Shown here: positions 8,021 through 14,838 of the stretch, piece by piece
Layout of the letters: each line of letters starts with the position of its first letter
How positions within the stretch are numbered: position 1 is the first letter of the stretch
NCBI GenBank assembly: GCA_017962375.1
Contig: JAGCVJ010000015.1
Coordinates: forward strand, 248,001 to 312,000
Source: Bacteroidales bacterium
GTDB taxonomy: Bacteria; Bacteroidota; Bacteroidia; Bacteroidales; UBA932
Length of the DNA: 64,000 nucleotides
Reading direction: 5' to 3'
Notes under the pieces: generated by a model
Database searches by the model: none
What the model was told of the DNA's origin: nothing
Seen by the model: only the letters and a program-made list of their open reading frames with translations
Position numbers and translations under genes: made by a program

Positions 8021-9559
8021 ATGACACAGGAAGAAGTTTTTAAAAATTTGATTTCCCATACCAAGGAGTATGGCTTCATTTTTCCGTCAAGCGAGATTTA
8101 CGACGGACTGAGCGCAGTGTACGACTATGGCCAGATGGGAAGCGAACTCAAGGCCAACATCAAGAAATACTGGTGGGATTCAATGGTCAAACTCAACGAG
8201 AATATAGTGGGCATAGACTCCTGCATTTTTATGCACCCAAAGATATGGAAGGCCTCAGGTCACGTGGACGCTTTCAACGATCCGCTGATAGATAACAAAG
8301 ACTCCAAGAAGAGATATCGCGCAGACGTTCTTATTGAGGATTACATCGCGAAGATAGAAGCCAAGATAGACAAGGAGGTGGCAAAGGGAAAGAAGAGGTT
8401 TGGAGACTCTTTTGACGAGGCTCAGTTCAGGGCCACTAACCCTAATGTTCTCCGCGAGCAGAAAAAGGCTGATGAGGTAAGGGCAAGAATGGCAAAGGCT
8501 CTCAACGACAACGATCTTCCGGGCCTTAGGCAGATAATCATAGACTGCGAGATAGTGGACCCTATTTCCGGAACCAGAAACTGGACGGAAGTAAGGCAGT
8601 TCAACCTTATGTTCTCCACCCAGCTGGGAAACATTTCCGGAGAAGACGGAACGCTTTACCTCAGGCCTGAAACTGCTCAGGGAATTTTCGTGAATTTCCT
8701 CAACGTGCAGAAGAGCGGAAGAATGAAGATACCGTTTGGAATAGCCCAGATCGGAAAGGCTTTCAGGAACGAGATAGTTGCCCGCCAGTTCATATTCAGA
8801 ATGAGGGAGTTCGAGCAGATGGAGATGCAGTTCTTCGTTCGTCCTGGAGAAGAGCTTGAATGGTTCCGCCACTGGAAGCAGAAGAGGCTCGCCTGGCATC
8901 TTGCCATAGGAATGGGCGAGGAGAATTACCGCTTCCACGATCACGAAAAACTGGCTCACTACGCCAACGCCGCAACCGATATCGAGTTCAACTTCCCGTT
9001 CGGCTTCAAGGAGCTGGAGGGTGTTCATTCAAGAACCGACTTCGACCTGGGCCGTCACCAGGAATTCAGCGGCAGGAAGATCCAGTACTTTGATCCTGAG
9101 CAGAATGCCAGCTATGTGCCTTATGTGATAGAAACTTCTATCGGTGTTGACAGAACTGTTTTGGCGGTCTTGAGCGCGGCATATCGTCAGGAGAAGCTCG
9201 AAAACGGCGAGGAGAGGGTTGTGATGAGATTCCATCCGGCTCTGGCTCCTGTTAAAGTTGCGGTTCTTCCTCTTGTCAAGAAAGAAGAGCTTACAACCGT
9301 TGCCCAGAAAATTATGGACGAGCTGAAGTTCGATTTCAACTGCCAGTACGAGGAAAAAGACACTATCGGCAGAAGATATCGCCGCCAGGACGCTATAGGA
9401 ACTCCTTATTGCGTTACCGTGGACTTCGATTCTGCCGCAGACGGAAAGGTTACTCTCAGAGACCGCGACACCATGGCTCAGGAGAGAGTTCCAATCGCTG
9501 AGCTGCATTCAATTGTGGAGAAGAAAGTGTCTATGAAAAGGCTGCTTGAGAAGATTTAA
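8021..9559 (+). CDS. glyS: Glycyl-tRNA synthetase, single-chain (dimeric, class II) type
   Basis: 512 residues of the eukaryote/archaea/Bacteroidota-type GlyRS, not the alpha2beta2 form. Class II motif 2 is visible as FRNEIVARQFIFRMREFEQMEM, TLYLRPETAQGIFVNF belongs to the active site, and VIETSIGVDRTVLAVL is motif 3. A C-terminal anticodon-binding domain begins near LAPVKVAVLPL. It charges tRNA-Gly. It is the last coding gene of the sufS operon, followed by a tRNA-Pro gene with its own promoter. Confidence 0.96.
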   Translation: MTQEEVFKNLISHTKEYGFIFPSSEIYDGLSAVYDYGQMGSELKANIKKYWWDSMVKLNENIVGIDSCIFMHPKIWKASGHVDAFNDPLIDNKDSKKRYRADVLIEDYIAKIEAKIDKEVAKGKKRFGDSFDEAQFRATNPNVLREQKKADEVRARMAKALNDNDLPGLRQIIIDCEIVDPISGTRNWTEVRQFNLMFSTQLGNISGEDGTLYLRPETAQGIFVNFLNVQKSGRMKIPFGIAQIGKAFRNEIVARQFIFRMREFEQMEMQFFVRPGEELEWFRHWKQKRLAWHLAIGMGEENYRFHDHEKLAHYANAATDIEFNFPFGFKELEGVHSRTDFDLGRHQEFSGRKIQYFDPEQNASYVPYVIETSIGVDRTVLAVLSAAYRQEKLENGEERVVMRFHPALAPVKVAVLPLVKKEELTTVAQKIMDELKFDFNCQYEEKDTIGRRYRRQDAIGTPYCVTVDFDSAADGKVTLRDRDTMAQERVPIAELHSIVEKKVSMKRLLEKI

Positions 9560-9570
9560 TCCAAAAAATT

Positions 9571-9600
9571 TTGGAAATTAAAAAAATACTCATACTTTTG
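9571..9600 (+). promoter_or_regulatory. Promoter of tRNA-Pro
   Basis: TTG (9571-9573), a 19-bp spacer and TACTTTTG (9593-9600) form a textbook Bacteroidota promoter 17 bp upstream of the mature tRNA 5' end. Confidence 0.85.
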
Positions 9601-9617
9601 CAGCCCCATTAGGGATT

Positions 9618-9695
9618 CGGGGTGTGGCGCAGTTGGCTTAGCGCACCTGCTTTGGGAGCAGGGGGTCCTCCGTTCGAGTCGGAGTACCCCGACCA
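9618..9695 (+). tRNA. tRNA-Pro (anticodon UGG)
   Basis: Cloverleaf: acceptor CGGGGTG pairs with TACCCCG, anticodon arm CCTGC-tttggga-GCAGG with anticodon TGG at 9653-9655, T arm with GTTCGAGTC. The 3' CCA is encoded (9693-9695). Confidence 0.96.
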
Positions 9696-9723
9696 CAAGA
9701 TCGTTTTCATACTATGTTTTTTT

Positions 9724-9760
9724 GACCAATTGCGGGTTCTCCGCAGTTGGTCTTTTTTTT
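9724..9760 (+). terminator. Intrinsic terminator after tRNA-Pro
   Basis: Twelve-base-pair stem GACCAATTGCGG / CCGCAGTTGGTC with a 5-base loop, followed by eight T. The T tract is on the plus side only, so it serves the tRNA transcript. Confidence 0.92.
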
Positions 9761-9761
9761 C

Positions 9762-11546
9762 TTAAAGCTTGGAAATCAGGCTCTGCAGCTCTTCCTGGCT
9801 ATTGCATCCGGCAAGGTTGCGGATTCTGCGCTTGGTTCTGCCCACGCTGTCTTTTTCTATGCCCAGGATTTTTCCGATATCCTTGTTGTTGAGTCCCAGG
9901 TATAGCATGGCCGCCACTTTCTCGTAAGTAGGGGTGGCCTTCTCGCCCAATGCCTTGTTGAGGTTGGCGAAGAAATCGGGATGAACGGCTCCGAATTTTT
10001 CGCGGAAGGCAATCCATCCGTCTTCGTTGGAAAGATCTTTCGTGGTTCCGTCTTCTTCCAGCATGCCCTTGGTTTTAAGGCTGTCTGTCATCTGGTCCAG
10101 ACGGGCCTCCGCTATTTGCTTTTGCTTTTGCTCGTGCTGATGGGCCAGCCTGCGGTGGATTCTCACCCTGAAGCGCTTTCTTCCTATGAACAATATGGCA
10201 ATTACGGCCAGAAGAATGGCGGCCACTATGCCCAGCCAGGTCCAGCTGCGCTTTGAGGCTTTTTCGTGATGAACGGTGTCTATGTCGTTCTGGATCTGGA
10301 GAAGTTCGTGTTCGGTCTTGGTCTTGAGCAACTCAACATCCTGTTTGGACGCCTGTATCTTTTCCTGGAGCATCTGGAGCTTCCTCTTGCAGATAGAGGC
10401 ACTGTCTTCCTGGCCCAGGTCTTCAAAAGCCCTTGCAAGCTCGTCATAGACCTTGGTCTGAAGAAGCGGGAACCTTTTGGTTGTGGCGTAGCGCCTTGCC
10501 TGCTTGAGATCCGATAAGGCTTTCTTTCCTTCTCCCGTTCCCATCTGAAGCTTGCCCAGCCCCAGATAAGCATAAATAATATCGGATGTGTCTTTAGCCT
10601 GGATGGAGTTTTTCAGATAGGCGTCCAAGTTCTCTCTGGCCTGCGCAAACTGCTGCCATTTTGCCTGCACAATTCCCGATTTGCCGGCGGCTCTTTCCTT
10701 GAGCCTTGCAATCGAGGCCGCCTCCTTTGGCTCGGCGAGGCTGTCAGAAGGAACAGCCAGCATGTTTTCAAACATTGTAGAGCAGCTGTCCCACTGGTTT
10801 ATTTCCATATAGGACGTGCCCACTATATCCATTGCCGTGAGCTTTCTCAACACATTGTTACGCAGAGAATCTTCAGCTACGCTTTCCAGATACATATTGC
10901 CGTATTTGATAGCGTCTCTCCAGTCTTCCGCCCCGAAGAAAACATCCGCCAAGACAAAATAATTCTCGGGCTTGTAATAGTCTTTTTCGCGATCTTTTTT
11001 CTGGAGAAGATCTATTGCCTTTGTATCGTAGATTGCGGAGCGAAGCGGCTCGTCTGATGTCAGAGAGGACATCACCATATACAATTCTGCAAGCAGTGTC
11101 TCGTCGTTGAGGCTGGCCGCCTTTCTCAGAGCCCCTATGCCTTCGGCTTCCAAATATTCTTTCTTGTCGGAGCCGTAGAGCATTTTGCCGTAAATCTCGT
11201 AAAGGGTGTTGCGGACTTCTACTCTTGTGGAAGGGTTGTTCTTGACATAGTCCCTAAGGGCGTTCACCGTTCCCAGAAAGTCCATGTAGGACTCTTGGCA
11301 GTTCTCAGAAGTGTCGGCCAGTTTTCTCTGGATAAGCGTGTCCAGGTAATAAGCCTGGCACACGGAAGTCTGGCTTTGGTCGGCAGTTTTCCAGGCTTCT
11401 ATAATGCCGGAAATGTCTTTGTCCGCCCCCTTGTCCGCACAGGCGGACAAAACAGCAAAAAAGACGGACAACGCTCCGCAAATTAATGCTCTGGAAGCGC
11501 TGTCCGCTGTTATCTTAAAAAAGTTTTTTCTCATATAACTCTGCAA
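9762..11546 (-). CDS. TPR sensor-regulator with a single membrane helix and LuxR-like HTH
   Basis: 594 residues (590 if the ATG at 11534 is used). The N-terminus is a signal sequence with a possible lipobox LSAC (C36). Helical TPR-like repeats fill residues 80-400. A coiled coil precedes a transmembrane helix around 433-455 (WTWLGIVAAILLAVIAILF), and a cytoplasmic tail ends in a helix-turn-helix (YLGLNNKDIGKILGIEKDSVGRTKRRIR). This layout, TPR outside and DNA-binding domain inside, recurs in Bacteroidota as one-protein membrane regulators. Targets are unknown. A lipoprotein gene lies 67 bp upstream on the same strand. Confidence 0.75.
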   Translation of the reverse strand: MQSYMRKNFFKITADSASRALICGALSVFFAVLSACADKGADKDISGIIEAWKTADQSQTSVCQAYYLDTLIQRKLADTSENCQESYMDFLGTVNALRDYVKNNPSTRVEVRNTLYEIYGKMLYGSDKKEYLEAEGIGALRKAASLNDETLLAELYMVMSSLTSDEPLRSAIYDTKAIDLLQKKDREKDYYKPENYFVLADVFFGAEDWRDAIKYGNMYLESVAEDSLRNNVLRKLTAMDIVGTSYMEINQWDSCSTMFENMLAVPSDSLAEPKEAASIARLKERAAGKSGIVQAKWQQFAQARENLDAYLKNSIQAKDTSDIIYAYLGLGKLQMGTGEGKKALSDLKQARRYATTKRFPLLQTKVYDELARAFEDLGQEDSASICKRKLQMLQEKIQASKQDVELLKTKTEHELLQIQNDIDTVHHEKASKRSWTWLGIVAAILLAVIAILFIGRKRFRVRIHRRLAHQHEQKQKQIAEARLDQMTDSLKTKGMLEEDGTTKDLSNEDGWIAFREKFGAVHPDFFANLNKALGEKATPTYEKVAAMLYLGLNNKDIGKILGIEKDSVGRTKRRIRNLAGCNSQEELQSLISKL

Positions 11547-11613
11547 TTCAGGGCTTTAATGACAAAACCACAGCTTGTCCGCCCCTGAATCGCGAGTTAA
11601 AGATAAGCAAATA

Positions 11614-12273
11614 TTATTCCGCGTAGTATTTTATGGTTCTCTTTTCAACCTCACCCGAGTCTGTCTTTCTCTCCAGCCAATTGCCCTGCTCGTCCACAAC
11701 GGTATATTCGAATTTGTGGATATGGGTTGCGGTCTGTTTCTTTTGCTCCCCATTCTCATAGTCAACGTGGATTTCTTCTATTGTCACTGAAGTTGGATTG
11801 ATGCCCTTGTCATAAGTGAAGGTGTATTTGTACTCAGACTCCATTCCCATGAGTCCGTAGAAAGAGTAGCTCACGATTCTGTTCTGGTCGTCATAGATGA
11901 TTTCGCTTGTGCCGACTTCCCATCCGGTAAGGCAGATCAGGCGGCCCTTGCTGTCATAGTCACACTTGATATACTCTTCTCCGCCCCCGTCTTCATCATC
12001 GGTATCAAGTTCAAGGATAGTTTTATCTCCTTCTTTTGTCTCTTTGTATTTGATGTCTTTGACAAAGAAAAGGCCCTCCTTTGTGAAAGTAGGCTTGTCA
12101 TAAAGGAACATGAGTTCACCACCGGTTTCCTGGGTGAAATCTATGCTTTCAACATTTCCCGCAACCTCAAAGAAAGCGCGGTCTCCCACCGGATAAACAG
12201 GTTCTGCCTTTTTGGTTTCAGTGCAGGCGGCGGCCAGCAAGGCGGCCATCGCAACTATCAATAATCTTTTCAT
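11614..12273 (-). CDS. Lipoprotein with RHS/YD-like beta segments, function unknown
   Basis: 219 residues. The signal peptide MKRLLIVAMAALLAAAC ends in a lipobox with C17, so it should be lipid-anchored. The body has recurring short beta segments (IKCDYDSKGRLICLTGWE, IIYDDQNRIVSYSFYG, KFEYTVVDEQGNWLERK) that resemble the YD-type repeats seen in many Bacteroidota lipoproteins. No catalytic motif is visible. A minus-strand -7 motif TAAGTTTG (plus 12296-12303) lies 22 bp before the start codon. It may be read together with the TPR/HTH gene downstream. Confidence 0.8.
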   Translation of the reverse strand: MKRLLIVAMAALLAAACTETKKAEPVYPVGDRAFFEVAGNVESIDFTQETGGELMFLYDKPTFTKEGLFFVKDIKYKETKEGDKTILELDTDDEDGGGEEYIKCDYDSKGRLICLTGWEVGTSEIIYDDQNRIVSYSFYGLMGMESEYKYTFTYDKGINPTSVTIEEIHVDYENGEQKKQTATHIHKFEYTVVDEQGNWLERKTDSGEVEKRTIKYYAE

Positions 12274-12376
12274 ATCTGAATTGTTTTTGTTTATGCAAAC
12301 TTACTAATTTTTCTTGGACGGAGAAATAAAGAATAATCAAACCGGGAAATGGTGTCTCCGAAAAAAATACGGAAAA

Positions 12377-12420
12377 CTCCTAAAAAAATTAGGAGAAAAG
12401 AAAAATTTGTTTTACCTTTG
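12377..12420 (+). promoter_or_regulatory. Promoter and candidate operator of the BlaI/M56 pair
   Basis: A perfect 7-bp inverted repeat, CTCCTAA-aaaaa-TTAGGAG (12377-12395), overlaps the expected -33 position of a -7 motif TACCTTTG (12413-12420). BlaI-family repressors bind inverted repeats at their own promoters, so this is a reasonable autoregulatory operator. Binding itself is inferred. Confidence 0.5.
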
Positions 12421-12449
12421 TCCTGGACAATGATTAAAAGGGCTGAATA

Positions 12450-12815
12450 ATGAAACAGAAACTTACGTCAAAGGAAGAGATGCTGATGAACATTTTCTGG
12501 GAACACGGAAGTATGTTCATAAGAGATCTAATTTCCTATATTCCAGAGCCGAAGCCTCATTACAATACCGTGGCAACTCTCGTGAAGTTCTTAGAGGAAA
12601 AGGGATTTGTGGAAAGGGAGCCAATGGCCAATTCCTTCCGATACAAGGTGAAGATCAGTGAAAGGCAGTACAGGGGAAACACTGTGTCGGATGTGGTGGC
12701 TCAGTATTACAACAATTCCTACACGTCTCTGGTATCTCAGTTCGTGGAGGAAGACAAGATAGACCTTGAAGAGCTGAAGGCTTTAATCTCAACCATAGAA
12801 AACAAGAAGAAATGA
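12450..12815 (+). CDS. BlaI/MecI/CopY-family transcriptional repressor
   Basis: 121 residues. The winged helix is typical: LTSKEEMLMNIFWEHGSMFIRDLISYI, then HYNTVATLVKFLEEKGFVEREPMANSFRYKV. The C-terminal helices would dimerise, and in this family are the site of cleavage by the partner M56 protease. The stop overlaps the start of the next gene by 4 bp (ATGA), so the two are coupled. It probably represses its own operon through the inverted repeat upstream. No beta-lactamase gene is linked, so the inducer is not necessarily a beta-lactam. Confidence 0.9.
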   Translation: MKQKLTSKEEMLMNIFWEHGSMFIRDLISYIPEPKPHYNTVATLVKFLEEKGFVEREPMANSFRYKVKISERQYRGNTVSDVVAQYYNNSYTSLVSQFVEEDKIDLEELKALISTIENKKK

Positions 12816-14023
12816 CAGCATTCCTTTTATATATTGCGCGAAGCGGCCTGTACTTGGCCGTGTTCTATGCGTTTTACCTGCTGGTAATGCGCCACACCAC
12901 GTTTTTCCGCTTCAACAGAATTGCCCTGCTTGCAGGGTCTGTGTTGTGCGCGGTTCTGCCGCTGCTGAAAGTCCGCACGGTGTCTGTATTGGCGGAAGCG
13001 GGTCCGCTTACAATGACTGCTGTTGAAGAGGGGACAATATCGACCAGTCCTGAGGCTTCTTTCCCCTGGACTCTTCTGATATGTTGTATTTATAATGCCG
13101 GCATTGCTGCCGTTCTGGTTACAACTCTTTTATCGGCGATGAAGATCATACAGATGGAAAAGACCGGACAAAAGATATATAAAGATGGATTTCGTACAGT
13201 AATCCTGAAGGACGGGCAGCCGTCATTCACTTTCGGGAAAACCATTTTCATCGGAGGCAAAGACCTTAATGAAAACCCGGCAATTTTCTCTCACGAGACC
13301 ATGCACGTTAAAAGCCGGCATTATCTCGACCTGTTCCTTTTCCGTGCAATTCAGATATTCTGGTGGTGGAATCCGCTGGTATGGATAGCGCGCACGGAAC
13401 TCGGTCTGCTTCACGAGTACGAGGCAGACGAAAAAGTCATTCAAAAAGGCATCGACGCAACTCAATATCAACTTTTGCTTGTTAGGAAAGCCGTGGGAGA
13501 GCAGCGATTCTCCCTGGCCAGCGGCTTCCAGCACGCCCAACTAAAAAACAGAATTACTATGATGATCAAATCTTCTTCCAAAAGCTGGATGCGCCTTGCG
13601 TATCTGGCCCTGATTCCACTGTTGGCGGCCTTGGTTTATGCCTGCAATCCTTCCAAGAACGCCAAGGTTGAAACCTCTGAAGAGACCGTTGTCGCTGAGA
13701 CTATTCCTTTCCAGGAGGTTGAGGTAAAACCTACTTTCAACGATGGTGATGACAGCCAGTTTATCAGCTGGATTCACAAAAACATAGAATATCCGGAAAG
13801 CGCCATTGCTGCTGAGGCTCAAGGACGTATGCTTGTACAGTTCTCCATTATGCCTGATGGTTCAATGGATGAATTTGAAGTTGTCAGGGGCATAAACCCA
13901 GACTTGGACGCTGAAGTACTCCGCGTGATGAAAAGCTGTGACCTCAAATGGACTCCAGGCATGCAGAACGGCAAACCTATTAAGGTAAGCTATACGCTGC
14001 CAATTGTTTTCCGCCTGCAGTAA
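12812..14023 (+). CDS. BlaR1-like M56 membrane metallopeptidase with a C-terminal TonB domain
   Basis: 403 residues. Membrane helices lie at about 1-30, 38-55 and 85-110. The zinc site is HETMH at residues 161-165 in a predicted cytoplasmic loop, with HEYEADEKVI as the third-ligand region. A further helix (LAYLALIPLLAALVYACN) leads to a periplasmic TonB C-terminal domain (IEYPESAIAAEAQGRMLVQFSIMPDG, then WTPGMQNGKPIKVSYTLPIVF). In BlaR1 the sensor part is a penicillin-binding domain. Here it is replaced by the TonB domain, an arrangement common in Bacteroidota. It likely senses an envelope signal and inactivates the BlaI-type repressor. Confidence 0.88.
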   Translation: MTAFLLYIARSGLYLAVFYAFYLLVMRHTTFFRFNRIALLAGSVLCAVLPLLKVRTVSVLAEAGPLTMTAVEEGTISTSPEASFPWTLLICCIYNAGIAAVLVTTLLSAMKIIQMEKTGQKIYKDGFRTVILKDGQPSFTFGKTIFIGGKDLNENPAIFSHETMHVKSRHYLDLFLFRAIQIFWWWNPLVWIARTELGLLHEYEADEKVIQKGIDATQYQLLLVRKAVGEQRFSLASGFQHAQLKNRITMMIKSSSKSWMRLAYLALIPLLAALVYACNPSKNAKVETSEETVVAETIPFQEVEVKPTFNDGDDSQFISWIHKNIEYPESAIAAEAQGRMLVQFSIMPDGSMDEFEVVRGINPDLDAEVLRVMKSCDLKWTPGMQNGKPIKVSYTLPIVFRLQ

Positions 14024-14043
14024 CGAGGCGAATAAAAGCGAAG

Positions 14044-14075
14044 CTTTCATCGTAGCGTGAAAGTGATTATTTTTG
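14044..14075 (+). promoter_or_regulatory. Promoter region of plsC-like gene
   Basis: A -7 motif TATTTTTG (14068-14075) ends only 4 bp before the ATG at 14080. An inverted repeat CTTTCA-N8-TGAAAG (14044-14063) covers the -33 position. The spacing would leave almost no leader. Confidence 0.45.
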
Positions 14076-14079
14076 CGCT

Positions 14080-14643
14080 ATGAGAATATGGCGGTTTCTA
14101 TTAAAAATACTTGGCTACAAGATTACCACAAGTTTCCCGGAAATACCGAAGAGCATCATTGTATTTGCTCCACACACCTCTTACTGGGATGCGGTTATCG
14201 GCAAGCTGGTGATGAAAGTATGGGGTGTGCCCCACCATTTCCTCGGCAAAAAGGAGCTGTTCCGTTTTCCGATGGTCATAATCGTGCGGCTGCTCGGAGT
14301 CATCCCAATTAGAGGCATCAAGGGGCATAATTCCATCTACGACGCCGTTAACGTGCTCAATGGAAAGGACCGGATGCATCTGGCCATTTGTCCCGAGGGC
14401 GGGTTCGCGCCTACTAACCGCTGGAATCCAGGCTTTTATTACATGGCCGTTAAAGCGCAGGTTCCCATAGTTGTAGCTTATATAGACTATGGACGGCGCG
14501 AGGGTGGCGTGAAAGGTGTAATAACAGACTTGAGTGATCTGAACAAGGTTTATCAACAACTCTCGGAGATGTACCGTGGAGTGACGGCACGTCATCCTGA
14601 GTGCTTTCAGCTGCCTACCAGGCCGGGTGGTGGCAAGAAATAA
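14080..14643 (+). CDS. 1-acyl-sn-glycerol-3-phosphate acyltransferase family protein (PlsC-like)
   Basis: 187 residues, short for PlsC. The catalytic HX4D box is HTSYWD (H32-D37), the substrate block is PEGGFAPTNRWNPGFYYMA, and GVIPIRGIKGHNS sits between them. This set matches a small acyltransferase family common in Bacteroidota and close to PlsC. The acyl donor and acceptor cannot be read from the sequence. It would act at the inner membrane. It stands alone, with a minus-strand tRNA downstream. Confidence 0.82.
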   Translation: MRIWRFLLKILGYKITTSFPEIPKSIIVFAPHTSYWDAVIGKLVMKVWGVPHHFLGKKELFRFPMVIIVRLLGVIPIRGIKGHNSIYDAVNVLNGKDRMHLAICPEGGFAPTNRWNPGFYYMAVKAQVPIVVAYIDYGRREGGVKGVITDLSDLNKVYQQLSEMYRGVTARHPECFQLPTRPGGGKK

Positions 14644-14660
14644 ATATCCATTTTTGGACA

Positions 14661-14688
14661 TAAAAAAGCCCGCAAATATCTGCGGGCT
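14661..14688 (-). terminator. Intrinsic terminator of tRNA-Ser
   Basis: Eight-base-pair stem AGCCCGCA / TGCGGGCT with a 6-base loop. Read on the minus strand it is followed by six T. It may also slow the plus-strand plsC transcript. Confidence 0.85.
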
Positions 14689-14697
14689 AGTTGTTTG

Positions 14698-14786
14698 CGG
14701 TGAGGGCGAGATTCGAACTCGCGGAACCGTTAAACCGGTTCGGCAGTTTAGCAAACTGCTGGATTCAGCCACTCTCCCACCTCACC
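14698..14786 (-). tRNA. tRNA-Ser (anticodon GCU)
   Basis: Class II tRNA on the minus strand: acceptor GGTGAGG / CCTCACC, anticodon arm GCAGT-TTGCTAA-ACTGC with anticodon GCT, a long variable arm (CGAACCGG / CCGGTTTAACGG region), T arm GTTCGAATC, discriminator G. CCA is not encoded, unlike the tRNA-Pro in this window. Confidence 0.95.
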
Positions 14787-14838
14787 GTGGTTTGTAGTCT
14801 GAATTGTTTTCAAATGGACTGCAAATATAACATTATTT

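Noticed and set aside
12450..14023. Beta-lactam resistance operon
   Set aside because: The sensor lacks a penicillin-binding domain and there is no beta-lactamase gene, so the BlaI/M56 pair should be read as a general envelope switch.
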